Source: Candidatus Zixiibacteriota bacterium (GTDB taxonomy: Bacteria > Zixibacteria > MSB-5A5 > GN15 > FEB-12). Taken from it: a stretch of 64,000 nt of DNA. The stretch covers positions 146,535 to 210,534 of the forward strand of contig JBFMDV010000023.1 in assembly GCA_040753875.1 (NCBI GenBank), given 5' to 3'. The notes beneath the pieces are model-generated. The model was not told where the DNA came from. It did not search any database and saw nothing but the letters and a program-made list of their open reading frames with translations. This document shows positions 1-9,427 of the stretch, in pieces. The translations under genes were made by a program, and so were the position numbers. Within the stretch, counting starts at the first letter, position 1, and each line of letters begins with the position of its first letter.

Positions 1-1360
1 GAAGGCGGACGACCGAATCTCTGCCGATGTGATCGTAGAAGTAGTGAGTAGCGGCCCCGTTCAGATCGGTCACCGACTGCAATAGTCCATTGGAGAAGTA
101 TTCGCGTGTCTCCACTGCTGGGTGACTGGCATCCACCAGCGAGGAATCTACGGTCTTCCAGAGAAAGCCATTGCTGTCATATTCATAGTACAGGGTATCA
201 TCGGTCGGACTGATCACGGCCGACAACAGCCCCAGAGGATTGTCGTATCGGTACTTAGTCGTCAATCGCTCGTTTGGCGATGCAGCCGTGTACGTGGTGA
301 TTTCACTCACCTGGTAGTGCTTGGTCGGGTCATTCACGTACTCCGTGTATACGGCAAAGACGCTGTCTCGGTTCTTTACCGTGTGCTTGGTGCGCTTGGT
401 GAGCGTGAGATTCCATGCAGGAATGTACTCCCACTCTTCAACGCTGTCCTTGACAAACGGAATTGTATCCACATTGTCCGGCAAGCAGCTATCGCATGGT
501 TGGCACGGCAGTTTCCATGGACAGAGGTAGTAGTACGGTAACCAAGTGCTTTCCCAGTCGGGACCGAAAAGTTGTATGGACCTCGGCGCAGTTATGGACA
601 ACAGCTGCACATTGGGGTGCAGGGAATCGTTGAGGATCAATGTCGATCTGAGGTTCTTTTCAGAAGTTGGAACCATCGGATAGAGGAACTCACGCTTGTA
701 ATAGCCGACTCCCTCGTGTGCAAACGCAACAAGCGATGCAAAAACGGCCGTCGTATCGACGGTAAAGCTTGAATCAATGATCGAGTTATACGTCGCACTA
801 TCCCACTCATAGAACCAGGTCGAGTCGTCGAGTCTTCCAATGCGTGAAGCCGGAGAGAAACCACGAGTATCATAGAAACTGGTTCCGAAATCGTAACCTG
901 TGCAGATCGTATCCTTACCGAGAATAGACTGCCGCTGAAACAGGGCGCTTGGCAACATACCCGCGGCTTCTTGTCGTGAACCACGGTTGGCGGCCCACTC
1001 ACGGTTATCCTCATAAAAGAAGAAGTACTCTCTTATTCCACCATCGGGATAGAAAACTGTCGTCCTGGAAGCGACGTTCGGAATCGCTGCACCGTCGTCA
1101 TTGAGATTGTCGAGAATGCTGCGATATTGAAATTCCACGGTCCCTTCGTCAGAATACCTGTGCCACACTGCTTGGTGTCCCCGGTAGTGGAACCCCATTT
1201 CCGTGTCCCATCCTCCACCATTGGGGTCTAAGTAGATTGCGCGATTGATGCGCCTGTAGTCATACGTAGCGACAGCTCCTGCGATACCTGTGTACTTATT
1301 CAAGAGGTACAGGGCGCCAAACGTATCGAGGCATTGGGTATAGAGGCTGTCCCAATCAGG
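1..1360 (-). pseudogene. RHS/YD-repeat protein, continuation downstream of an in-frame TGA, truncated by window edge
   Basis: Reading on in the same frame from the TGA at 1361-1363 gives about 450 codons without another stop, starting PDWDSLYTQCLDTFGALY and containing RHS-like strand repeats such as VEFQYRSILDNLNDDG and, at the left edge, the YD-type HYFYDHIGRDSVVRL. The protein character is therefore preserved downstream of the stop, so the nonsense change is recent, is a sequencing or assembly error, or is read through. No ribosome site plus start was found that would make this a separate gene. The gene runs off the window. Other genes here use TGA as a normal stop and TGG for Trp, so a reassigned code is not supported. 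Confidence 0.6.
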
Positions 1361-2290
1361 TCAGGTTTGGTAGAAGTACGCCTTGGAATAGTCAAACGAC
1401 TCCTGATCTCCACTTGCAAAAGTCACAGATCGTAGATTGCAGCTCTTGGAACCTGCGGGGTAGAATCCATACCGCACCCGAATCGTGTCTCCCGATGCAC
1501 TCAAATAATTCAGCTGCCGTAAGCGGTACGTGGTATCAGGCGGTGGCGTTCCGACCGGCAGAACTGTAGAACCGCTCACAGTACCGTATCTGAACAGTAC
1601 CTCCAATCCAATGGGGCTGATCACCCTGTCAATCCATGCGGTTGTGCCAAGGTATTGAACGCGGAGCGTATCCCCGAAACGGTTTGCAATCTTGGTAAGA
1701 AGCTTTCTCTGCCCAACAATGTGATCGAAGATCCACTTGGTGCCGTCCGTCAAGAGGAGAGTGTCGGGCAGGGAACTGCTCGGACCATGCCCCGTGAAGA
1801 GAGCAAGTGAACGTGTCTTCTTTCGGTAATCCGTGTTGGTCAGTGAATCAAGATTCTTGATGAATGACTCTCTCGAACCGTCCCCGTGAACCAAGAAGTC
1901 CGTGAAACGGTGGTACACCGGGTTTCGCCGGTCATCGTGGATCAGATACGGGTAGCCGATGGTCCAACCCTGACCCAAGTACGCGAATCGGTCTGGGTTC
2001 GACAACTTAACGTAATCACTGTATTGCCCAGCGTCGGTGTAAGCAGAGTCTCGGTAGATGCTGGTTGAGTAATGACGAGCTATGACGACATCCAGGCCTC
2101 GCCTGCCTGGCAGGGTGACATCTACATGGTCAATGGTCAACTCACCGTTGTAGTAATTGATGTTGTCGCCCAGGCGACAGGGGTAACTCGTCTCAGAGGC
2201 GGCAGAAAGAGGTCCCGGCGTGGCCAGGATGCCGAGCGTAATCGACAGAGCGCCAGCCACGAATGCGAACGCGCGTGTTTTGTTACCCAT
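1361..2290 (-). CDS. RHS/YD-repeat secreted protein, N-terminal part (ends at premature TGA)
   Basis: The 309-residue frame starts at the ATG at 2290, preceded by GGAGGGAG six bases upstream, and opens with a signal peptide (MGNKTRAFAFVAGALS... cleaved after an Ala-rich stretch). It then has the N-terminal module typical of RHS proteins: GDNINYYNGEL, followed by 'GRRGLDVVIARHYSTS' and 'LGQGWTIGYPYLI', as in RHS proteins that present a strand-rich wrapping shell. The frame stops at TGA 1361-1363, but the same frame stays open for the remaining 1360 bases to the window edge. RHS/YD proteins are large exported or surface shells, often polymorphic toxins; the C-terminal end, which would tell, is outside the window. 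No partner genes are visible. Confidence 0.75.
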   Translation of the reverse strand: MGNKTRAFAFVAGALSITLGILATPGPLSAASETSYPCRLGDNINYYNGELTIDHVDVTLPGRRGLDVVIARHYSTSIYRDSAYTDAGQYSDYVKLSNPDRFAYLGQGWTIGYPYLIHDDRRNPVYHRFTDFLVHGDGSRESFIKNLDSLTNTDYRKKTRSLALFTGHGPSSSLPDTLLLTDGTKWIFDHIVGQRKLLTKIANRFGDTLRVQYLGTTAWIDRVISPIGLEVLFRYGTVSGSTVLPVGTPPPDTTYRLRQLNYLSASGDTIRVRYGFYPAGSKSCNLRSVTFASGDQESFDYSKAYFYQT

Positions 2291-2632
2291 GACTCCCTCC
2301 AAGAAGTCTGACGTTTATGAAATATTTACCTCACCACTTATACTAAGGACGAAGCTGCCCAGCACGTTGTCAAGCTAAAACATCGTTAGGTTTGTCCGTG
2401 CTGGCGTTTGGGTAAGGTCTATCTGTACCGGCTGGAGGGTTCTGCCAGACGAAGAAGATGATGCTGTTGAAGTAGCGACACGCTACGTAGTAGCGTCGAA
2501 TGATTCGGTGACTTGCAGTCGTGTGCGGGCCGGCACTGAAACGGCCGGCTCGCCGCGACTCTTCTTCGACCACTTCACGCGGAAGCGGCACGGTCAGGTA
2601 TCATTGGGGGGCAATCACGCGCGGGGCGTTGT
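2291..2632. other. Intergenic region with a GC-rich hairpin, no convincing gene
   Basis: About 340 bases between two minus-strand genes. It holds a GCCGGC...GCCGGC hairpin at about 2529-2549 with no T-run, and a 73-codon minus-strand frame (2370-2591) rich in His, Arg and Pro with no ribosome site and no recognisable family; it is not called as a gene. Confidence 0.4.
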
Positions 2633-3937
2633 TTAGTGCGTGGCTACTGGCACCTTCCGGTTGACCACGACCGCCTGATGCTCAAACCTTCGACCTACGA
2701 AAAAGAACGCCACACCTACGGCCGCAATAAGGAGTGTCATCACGGCGAAATAACTTCCCGGAGTCATTTGCGTGTAAAGGCGCGCAAAAAGGCCAGCCAG
2801 AAGATTGCCGAGGAACGTCACGAACAACCAGATACCAGTGATCATCGATTTCATCTGCGCCGGCGCTTCCTCGAAGGCCATCTGCAACCCGATAACAGAG
2901 ATGCACAGTTCCCCCATCGTGACCAGCACGTATGCGCCTGCCTCCCACAGGATCGATATCCTCGATGAGGCCGCATAGTACCCGGCCACAGTCATCACCG
3001 CCATGCACGCGGTCACCAATACGAAGCCGATCATCATCTTCCTGGGCGAGGAGAGTTTGGCGCCATTCCTTTCGTCGAGGCGGGTCCACAACCAGGCGAA
3101 CAGTGGAGTCATTACGACGATGAGTATGGGATTCAGCCCTTGAATGGCATCCGGCGCAATGCGTCCAAATGGCGTGTCAAGGCTCAGATAATCGCGTGCG
3201 AACAGAGTCCAGGTGGAGTATGACTGATCGAAGATCGACCAGAAGAACACAATGAGAACGAACAGGCCGGACAACCGCAACAACGTGGTGCGCTCGTCAT
3301 AACGCTGTTCGGGAGTCTTTGGGATTCGGGCGGCCGCTCGAACATCCTCTTTGGGGTAGTATTTCTTGCCGATGTAGAATATCCCCAATGACACGACCAT
3401 AAGAATTGTCGGTGCCATGAACGCGGCCGCGTAACCGTAATGGTTGCGAATGAATGGAAGGGTGGTCATCGTGGACGCCGCACCGATGTTTATGGCCATG
3501 TAGAACCAGGAAAAGGCGCGGGACATCAGATGTTCCTTCCCCTCCTTCTGGTACATCAGGCCCATGAGGGTGCTTATGTTGGGCTTGATGGAACCGGACC
3601 CACCGGCCAACAGGGCCAGGGCGGTGAACAACCCAACCTCAGTGGTGAATGTGCCGAGGACAATATGGCCGAAGATATACGGGATGGCGAAATAGATGAT
3701 GGTACGGAATTTCCCGAGCCAGCGGTCGGCGACGTAGCCCCCTGCAATCGGCAGGATATAGCACGAGGCAGTGAAGAACGAGGCGACAGTCGCGCTGTTG
3801 GCATCAGTGAAGCCCAGCTTGTCGACCATATAGAGCACGAGGAGCCCTTTCATTCCGTAGAAGCTGGCGCGTTCGGCAAGCTCGCCCCAGAAGATAAACC
3901 AGAACCCGCGTGGGTGTTTGTTGTGATCGGTCCGCAT
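2633..3937 (-). CDS. POT/PTR-family proton-dependent oligopeptide transporter
   Basis: A 434-residue polytopic inner-membrane protein of the major facilitator superfamily. The start at 3937 is chosen because GAGGAGGAC lies directly upstream and the protein then begins MRTDHNKHPRGFWFIFWGE; a longer frame to 4216 has no membrane character. The first helix carries the POT signature ExxER-x-YG as ELAERASFYG, and a later segment has GGSGSIKPNISTLMG, matching the family PTR2 motif. POT transporters take up di- and tripeptides with protons. This fits the many peptidases downstream, and a second POT-type transporter lies at 42012-43484. The usual family length is 450-500 residues, so this is on the short side but complete. 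Confidence 0.9.
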   Translation of the reverse strand: MRTDHNKHPRGFWFIFWGELAERASFYGMKGLLVLYMVDKLGFTDANSATVASFFTASCYILPIAGGYVADRWLGKFRTIIYFAIPYIFGHIVLGTFTTEVGLFTALALLAGGSGSIKPNISTLMGLMYQKEGKEHLMSRAFSWFYMAINIGAASTMTTLPFIRNHYGYAAAFMAPTILMVVSLGIFYIGKKYYPKEDVRAAARIPKTPEQRYDERTTLLRLSGLFVLIVFFWSIFDQSYSTWTLFARDYLSLDTPFGRIAPDAIQGLNPILIVVMTPLFAWLWTRLDERNGAKLSSPRKMMIGFVLVTACMAVMTVAGYYAASSRISILWEAGAYVLVTMGELCISVIGLQMAFEEAPAQMKSMITGIWLFVTFLGNLLAGLFARLYTQMTPGSYFAVMTLLIAAVGVAFFFVGRRFEHQAVVVNRKVPVATH

Positions 3938-4080
3938 TCGGTCGTCCTCCTCAGGTGTGCATATATGGTATCGATCTCGCCTCGGCAGGCTGTGACTCCC
4001 AATAATACGACATAACCAGTGCTTCGTGCAACCTGAATAGCGGGGTCGGCCAGACCGCATTTGCGAGCGAACGATTCTTA

Positions 4081-4109
4081 TTGACAACAGCAGTCCATTT
4101 TTGTAGGAT
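4081..4109 (+). promoter_or_regulatory. Sigma-70-type promoter for the STAS gene
   Basis: TTGACA at 4081-4086, a 17-base spacer and TAGGAT at 4104-4109. It lies in the 343-base gap between the divergent transporter and STAS genes and would give a leader of about 165 bases. Nothing else was recognised in the gap. Confidence 0.5.
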
Positions 4110-4280
4110 GGGGTGCAGACATCATTGACAGTCATCAAACGGCGGCGTGTGGCGTGACCGGCTGAACCGGTGCACTCGTTCAATGTCGCTGCAATCAGGG
4201 CAGCTAGCACAAGCACAATACTCGGCTGACCGAGTAATACTTCGAATCAGACAGGGGCAGTTGCATAAAGGAGGCGATCT

Positions 4281-4619
4281 ATGAAAGTGAAAGACTATCT
4301 GGACGGCGATGTGGTGACTATCGAGCTCAGTGGCAGAATACTCCCGTGCGACGAGCTGACATCGTTTCACGGCCGCATTCATTACTACCTCAACTTGAAC
4401 AAGAAGCGGTACGTGATCGACCTGAAGGGTGTAGATTGGATGAGCTCGGCCGGTCTTGGCGCGTTGATAACGGCGTATACATCGGTCACGAAAGCCGAAG
4501 GCAAACTGATTCTGACCAACATTACCAATATTCAGAATCTGCTGAATATCACTCAGCTGGTGCGGGTGTTTGAGATCAGGGACTCGAAGCCCGAAGCCAT
4601 GGAGGCGGTCAAACGCTGA
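4281..4619 (+). CDS. STAS-domain protein, anti-sigma factor antagonist type
   Basis: A 112-residue single-domain protein with a strong ribosome site (AAAGGAGGCGATCT before the ATG). The order of strands and helices fits a STAS domain, and the phosphorylation loop is seen as VDWMSSAGLGAL, where the family has D-x-S-(S/A)-G-L-G. SpoIIAA/RsbV-type antagonists are switched off by serine phosphorylation by a partner HPK-type kinase and control an alternative sigma factor or another output. No kinase, anti-sigma factor or phosphatase is next to it, so the partner must be elsewhere. It stands alone, divergent from the peptide transporter and convergent with the transglutaminase-like pair. Confidence 0.88.
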   Translation: MKVKDYLDGDVVTIELSGRILPCDELTSFHGRIHYYLNLNKKRYVIDLKGVDWMSSAGLGALITAYTSVTKAEGKLILTNITNIQNLLNITQLVRVFEIRDSKPEAMEAVKR

Positions 4620-4753
4620 GCATCGCACACGGAACGCCTTTGATCTTATAGCCCGTATTTCTCTATAAAGCCGACTGTTTACGTCATGCCTGTGGGTTCG
4701 CAGCCCGCTGCGAAACTTGCCCAGCTCAGAGTTTGCTGGTCCCCTCCTTCCTG

Positions 4754-6679
4754 TTATTTCGCCACAGCCGGGGCAGGTTTCAACATGACTATGGCATTCT
4801 TCTCGCTCGCTTCGGCCAGCAGCAACTGCCTTAAGGCGGGCCACTCCGATGACGAAACCTGCGTTTTGACAAGCTGCAGTTCACGAATCACGACCAATCG
4901 ACCATCGCGAATCTCCGCCATTACAGAGAACTGACCCGCGGCATTCTCGACGCGCATGGGAGTCGGATAATGGACAACCTGAACCGACGTTGTATCTATT
5001 GACAGCATAACGCGCTGCATCACCGGGGACGAAAGGTGCACGGTTGATTGGCGTTCCGGTTGATATACGAGAAGATCGTGCGGCAAATGATCAAAGACGC
5101 CGTCTTTCGGGCGTCCAATCGATATGACGGTCCGTGCGAAATCGTCCGGTTCTGGTTTGGGGAGTTCGACCATGAAGCCCACCGACACAGCTTCCGGTTC
5201 GAAGCGGCCTGGGTTATATTCAGTTACAGTTGTTCCCTTTAGCACGCTTGCAGCAAGACCACCCAGATAGGTCTTGGCCTCTGATTCCAAGCCGGACATC
5301 TGGCTGAACGGACACATTTCTCCATCCGCTGCCAGCATCCCTTTACCGACAAATTTGGCCTTCTCTTTGTCGTAGCTCAGATCAACGCGGACAGCGTAAC
5401 GAGCTGGACTCTCCCCCATTCGATGTGGTGCACTGTCCGTGTCGGGATTCCAAAGCGTGCGGCCTGCCAAGCCCATGTCCCCGTACGATATCGTACCATC
5501 GTTGGGGTGGTATACGGCTCGAAAGATATTATCCTCAATCAGCAAGTCTATTCCCTCAAAGGGCGCCAATGACGGAACGTCGGAATCGATTGGCGTGGTC
5601 CCCTTGCTCACAAACAATGGATGCGTAGAAACACCCACTCGCCTGAAGAGCGCGGATGCCAGGACGGCGCGGTCGAGGCGGTGACCGTAGGCTGAATTGT
5701 AGACCTGGTCAGCTGTCCTTGCTGCAGACCACCAGTAGGATTCCGGATAGTTGACATAGGTTACCCTGTCATTCACGAATCTGGCTATGGACATCACCCT
5801 CTCACCGAACGTTCGGGACAAGTGAATGAGAGAATCCGCGGCCTTGATTAGCAATGGATCGTTGATGCCGGCGGATTGAAAAGGATGCTGAACGAACGCT
5901 CCCAGATCAGTCCAGCTACTCCACACTGTCCAGGCGACGTGCGGCAGTTCCGCAGCCTGGTCGACCGTATGTGGCAGCGGACTGGCCGATGATGGGCCCA
6001 TCTCCCATCGAACGATTTCCATCCCGTTCTCTTGGTCAATTCTGCGGACGGGTGGCGGCACATCAGCGGAAACGGCCAGATGCAATTTCGTGCCGCGAGG
6101 CACCGCGAGTTCCAGCCAGCATCGCACTGCGGGATCATCGCGCTGAAACTGGAATACGCCGTCTATCGATCTGCGGTATGGCGCTTTGTCGTCTATGCGG
6201 TAGGCCAGTTCCAGTATACAGGGAACCTCCACCCCGTTGTGCAAGAGCATCATCTCGCGCATACCGGCGTAATCGACGGCATGTTCGAGTGCAAACGGAA
6301 GCGTCTCGACGATTCCGGTGGAATCGGTTGGCCACCACCGATTGTCCCGCCAGGTGCGGAGAGCCAACGGCGTGAAGGTGCAATGCTCTTGATCGAACGG
6401 GATGCGGTTATCGGCATAGAGATCGCCGGCCACATTTGAATTGACCAGCAGAATACGATGCACCAGTGTGGACATCCGGCCGTCGTGCGACCATGTCACT
6501 GATCTGCCCTCGGACAATATGACAGCGTCGGCCTTGGCGGTGTCAATGGTGCGGATAGCGATGGCCAGCTGTGCCGCGATGTCAATCCGACCATCGTATG
6601 ATTCCTGAGCAGTGCCTGCGGAAGTCATCAAGGTCACCACGAAACCGAGGCGTGCAATTTGAAGGGGTAAACGTCTCAT
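4754..6679 (-). CDS. DUF3857/transglutaminase-like exported protein without the catalytic Cys
   Basis: A 641-residue protein with signal peptide (MRRLPLQIARLGFVVTLM...AGTAQES). Its layout copies the upstream neighbour: an N-terminal DUF3857-like beta domain followed by a papain-like transglutaminase core near residues 300-420. In the core, where the active enzyme has GVCKDIA, this one reads YGHRLDRAVLASALF, so no Cys is present, and no clear His-Asp partners follow. It starts inside the stop codon of the upstream gene (ATGA overlap at 6676-6679), so the two are translationally coupled. I infer a non-catalytic partner or scaffold in the periplasm; the true substrate is unknown. It could also be an eroding paralogue, but the frame is fully intact. 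Confidence 0.72.
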   Translation of the reverse strand: MRRLPLQIARLGFVVTLMTSAGTAQESYDGRIDIAAQLAIAIRTIDTAKADAVILSEGRSVTWSHDGRMSTLVHRILLVNSNVAGDLYADNRIPFDQEHCTFTPLALRTWRDNRWWPTDSTGIVETLPFALEHAVDYAGMREMMLLHNGVEVPCILELAYRIDDKAPYRRSIDGVFQFQRDDPAVRCWLELAVPRGTKLHLAVSADVPPPVRRIDQENGMEIVRWEMGPSSASPLPHTVDQAAELPHVAWTVWSSWTDLGAFVQHPFQSAGINDPLLIKAADSLIHLSRTFGERVMSIARFVNDRVTYVNYPESYWWSAARTADQVYNSAYGHRLDRAVLASALFRRVGVSTHPLFVSKGTTPIDSDVPSLAPFEGIDLLIEDNIFRAVYHPNDGTISYGDMGLAGRTLWNPDTDSAPHRMGESPARYAVRVDLSYDKEKAKFVGKGMLAADGEMCPFSQMSGLESEAKTYLGGLAASVLKGTTVTEYNPGRFEPEAVSVGFMVELPKPEPDDFARTVISIGRPKDGVFDHLPHDLLVYQPERQSTVHLSSPVMQRVMLSIDTTSVQVVHYPTPMRVENAAGQFSVMAEIRDGRLVVIRELQLVKTQVSSSEWPALRQLLLAEASEKNAIVMLKPAPAVAK

Positions 6680-8691
6680 CTCGTCCCTCCTTTCTCGGCT
6701 CGATAAATGGTCGCGGCGTAGGCCTTCGTTTCTTTGAGCGCCTTGCGAAAGCCAGTATAGCCGCCAGGCGGTATCTGCCGTCGTCGAATCTCTACTCTCT
6801 GAGTGACGAGCAGTTCCTGCCCTTTCATCTCGGCCGAACCATGGAACGCGGCATAGGTCTCATCGACAGTGCTGCCGTTCTTGGGCGTGTTGACCTTGTA
6901 ACCGGGCGGAAGAGTAATGAATTCGCGACCGTCAAGAAGTTGTGTTGTATACAGGAAGACATCGTCGTTTCGTTTTTCCGGCCATTCACCAGTTACCGGG
7001 CTCAACAGCGTGGGGCTATTGGTGGTCACTTGCATCAGCGGGCTCTTGAATTCGAGGGCGCTGTCCACTCGCCGGGCGTAATCCAGAACACGAAAACTGA
7101 TTTTCCACCACATGGATTTCTTGAAGTCAAGTGGGTTCCCATGTTGGTATCCCAGAAGTTCGACTCGATCGTCGATCGGCCGAAGGAGTTTGGCAAGAGC
7201 AAGGTTCATTTCGGACTTTCGTGTGTTTACCAGCATGCGGCGAAGACGGCTGTCCATAGCCCCATCGGAATCGACAGACAGCTCTCCCTCCAGCGTCCCA
7301 TCCGCAAGGATCTTCGCCTTGCTCGTGACCCGCATCGGGGATTCCTCCGGCGCGCTATAGCGAATGCGGTTGAGTCGTTCGCCGGTTGCCGAGCCGACCA
7401 GATAATGCTGTTCGGATTCGTATTTGCTCCAGATGTCTTTGTAATCCGGCACCCAGGTCGGGTCATACATTTCGTAGCTGCCATCTGGTTTGTGGAGCGC
7501 AACCACACAGTGGTTGAACTGGTCCGCAGGAACATCGTCGATCCGGCTCCCGGCCATAGTCATAGCCGGATTTGCCTCAAGACCGGCCGCGCGCATCATG
7601 GTTACCAGCATGCCCGCAATATCCTTGCAGACGCCGCTTCTCTGCTCGAATATCATATCCCCGGGATGAAGTGTGAATCCTTCCCCTTTGCCCATTGTCT
7701 GACCACTGTAGCGGATATTCTGCGCTACCCAGTGTACGAGCTCGAACGCTTTCTGTTCGTCGGTCCCTCGGCTTACTCCGGCGTTCGTGAGTATCTCAGT
7801 CACTTTCTCACGAATAGGCTCTGTCGCGGCAAACTGCCCGTTGTTGACCTCGAAAAACCACCGGCTCTTCGCCTCCCAGCTTTCGACCGTGGCCAGAACC
7901 ACCTTGGTCAGAATGTCGGGGTCGTCAGGGTGTGACCGTTCCGGTTTCCAGGCGGGCATATCTTTGGCCCACCATATATAGAAGGTGGTATCAGCGGAGT
8001 AGCTGGTGCTGCTGTACATCGGACCATTGTATACCTGTGAATGAAGCCGCTTCCGTGATGGCAAGGCAAGTTGGTACCTTTTCTCGACTATCGGGACGGT
8101 AGCTTCAAACAACACGATGTCGAAATATTCGCCGCGCATCGGCGGGATGTACCGTTCGTCCTCCATCGGCACACCCGGCTGGTCCAACAAGGCGTACGAG
8201 TATCCCTTTCGAAACGAGCGCACTTCTATGCCGTCTCCGACGTGCAATCGCGGCAACTGCAGCAGCTCGATCCGATTCCCCCAGTAGATCATGCTCTGCG
8301 GTGCCGGAAGGTCCCTGACACCATCGACTGAAACTGAAATTACCGTGTCACCACGAATGACAGAGACGCTCTTCACGTCGACATGACTGCTGAGTGGCTC
8401 ATACCCCCAATTCAGGACAGCAAGATTGCGACACCCTTCCTCGGTGAGTACTTTGTACAGGACATAACTGTCGGTGTATGCTATGCCGACGTCACTCACC
8501 CGGTTAACAGTCGAGTCGAGCACGAATATGTACGGGGCGCCTTCGAATTCCTTCGCAGTTCCAGCTCGCTTGACGCGTTCAAAGACCGTCAGTGGCGGAG
8601 TGTAGCCTGGTGGGAGTGTTGGTTCGCTTTCGCCTCGTCCAGGCAACAGGAGTGCCAACACCATTGCCTGCATGCACCACTTTTTCACCAT
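6676..8691 (-). CDS. DUF3857/transglutaminase-domain exported protein, catalytic triad present
   Basis: 671 residues. The start at 8691 has TTGGAGGTATGGG upstream and is followed by a signal peptide (MVKKWCMQAMVLALLLPGRG). Residues about 40-240 form a DUF3857-like domain; the transglutaminase/papain-like core follows with Cys355 in RSGVCKDIAGML, His394 in FNHCVVAL and Asp410 in MYDPTW, the expected triad and order. DUF3857-transglutaminase proteins are common in Bacteroidetes and relatives and are predicted periplasmic or surface proteins of unknown substrate, probably peptidases or cross-linkers. It is first in a two-gene unit with the Cys-less paralogue. A very long antisense frame (6571-7935, plus strand) is a composition artefact. 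Confidence 0.85.
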   Translation of the reverse strand: MVKKWCMQAMVLALLLPGRGESEPTLPPGYTPPLTVFERVKRAGTAKEFEGAPYIFVLDSTVNRVSDVGIAYTDSYVLYKVLTEEGCRNLAVLNWGYEPLSSHVDVKSVSVIRGDTVISVSVDGVRDLPAPQSMIYWGNRIELLQLPRLHVGDGIEVRSFRKGYSYALLDQPGVPMEDERYIPPMRGEYFDIVLFEATVPIVEKRYQLALPSRKRLHSQVYNGPMYSSTSYSADTTFYIWWAKDMPAWKPERSHPDDPDILTKVVLATVESWEAKSRWFFEVNNGQFAATEPIREKVTEILTNAGVSRGTDEQKAFELVHWVAQNIRYSGQTMGKGEGFTLHPGDMIFEQRSGVCKDIAGMLVTMMRAAGLEANPAMTMAGSRIDDVPADQFNHCVVALHKPDGSYEMYDPTWVPDYKDIWSKYESEQHYLVGSATGERLNRIRYSAPEESPMRVTSKAKILADGTLEGELSVDSDGAMDSRLRRMLVNTRKSEMNLALAKLLRPIDDRVELLGYQHGNPLDFKKSMWWKISFRVLDYARRVDSALEFKSPLMQVTTNSPTLLSPVTGEWPEKRNDDVFLYTTQLLDGREFITLPPGYKVNTPKNGSTVDETYAAFHGSAEMKGQELLVTQRVEIRRRQIPPGGYTGFRKALKETKAYAATIYRAEKGGTR

Positions 8692-8987
8692 CCCATACCT
8701 CCAAGAGCTATGTCGATCGTACGACCTGTTCGTATTTACCGACTTGGATAATAAGCAATTGCGCAGCGCTCGGCAGTAAAATCTATTCAGTTCCGGCGGA
8801 CAGATACTCAATCGAGTCGGACACTGCTCCAAGGTTGCCTGACCCTATGTATCTGCCTGGTGAGCACAAGAAAACATGTGCAAGATTGTCGGTTATGACG
8901 TATCTTATAGTGTCCGCCGCACAGACGTGCATCATTGGTCCGACATCGGCGCTCATTGCGAGTACAGTTCTCCTAAGGAGGTCCGCC

Positions 8988-9323
8988 ATGAAAACGTTTA
9001 TCATGATGAGCCGCCTCTGTCCGCATGGTCCCAGCCTGGTAGAGGTAGCCGCGCGAGTGAAAAATGGCGAGAAGGTTGGTCGCGCCTGGGTGGATCAGGT
9101 TAAGCAGCTCTGTCCTGAAGCGAAGTTCGTCGCCCATTTCGCTCTCCTCGGACCGTATGACTTCATGGACATTTATGAAGCGCCGGACGAGCAGGTAGCG
9201 GCCAAGGTTGCGATGATCGGCAGCGCCCGCGGAGCTTTCCAGGTAGAGACCTGGATGGCGTTGGCTGATGCCAGGCTGGTTGAACTTGCCCGAGAAGTCC
9301 ACGGCGCGGCAAAAGCTGAGTAG
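8988..9323 (+). CDS. GYD-domain protein
   Basis: 111 residues starting at the ATG at 8988 with a strong ribosome site (CTAAGGAGGTCCGCC). It has the short ferredoxin-like GYD family pattern: an N-terminal strand KTFIMMSRL, the central LLGPYDFMDIYEAPD that gives the family its name (here GPYD), and a C-terminal strand VETWMALAD. GYD proteins are small cytoplasmic proteins of unknown biochemical role. Single gene, convergent with the usher gene; a perfect hairpin lies between them. Confidence 0.85.
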   Translation: MKTFIMMSRLCPHGPSLVEVAARVKNGEKVGRAWVDQVKQLCPEAKFVAHFALLGPYDFMDIYEAPDEQVAAKVAMIGSARGAFQVETWMALADARLVELAREVHGAAKAE

Positions 9324-9358
9324 CCTGGCTCAGATGTCGGCTGCCGGATGTCAAACTA

Positions 9359-9389
9359 AAGGGCCGGTTGCCTGGTGCTACCGGCCCTT
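9359..9389. terminator. Bidirectional hairpin between convergent genes
   Basis: A perfect 10-bp stem, AAGGGCCGGT at 9359-9368 and ACCGGCCCTT at 9380-9389, with an 11-base loop. The T-runs are short on both sides, so termination may be partial. Confidence 0.55.
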
Positions 9390-9427
9390 GGTTACAGTTG
9401 TCGGGAGTTCCGTACTGTGCGCCGAAG

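Noticed and set aside
1361..1363. TGA as a sense codon (reassigned genetic code)
   Set aside because: Many other genes here end with TGA and use TGG for Trp, so one in-frame TGA does not support recoding.
6571..7935. 454-codon plus-strand open frame
   Set aside because: Fully antisense to the triad-bearing transglutaminase gene, no ribosome site and no family-like sequence; arises from codon bias of the real gene.
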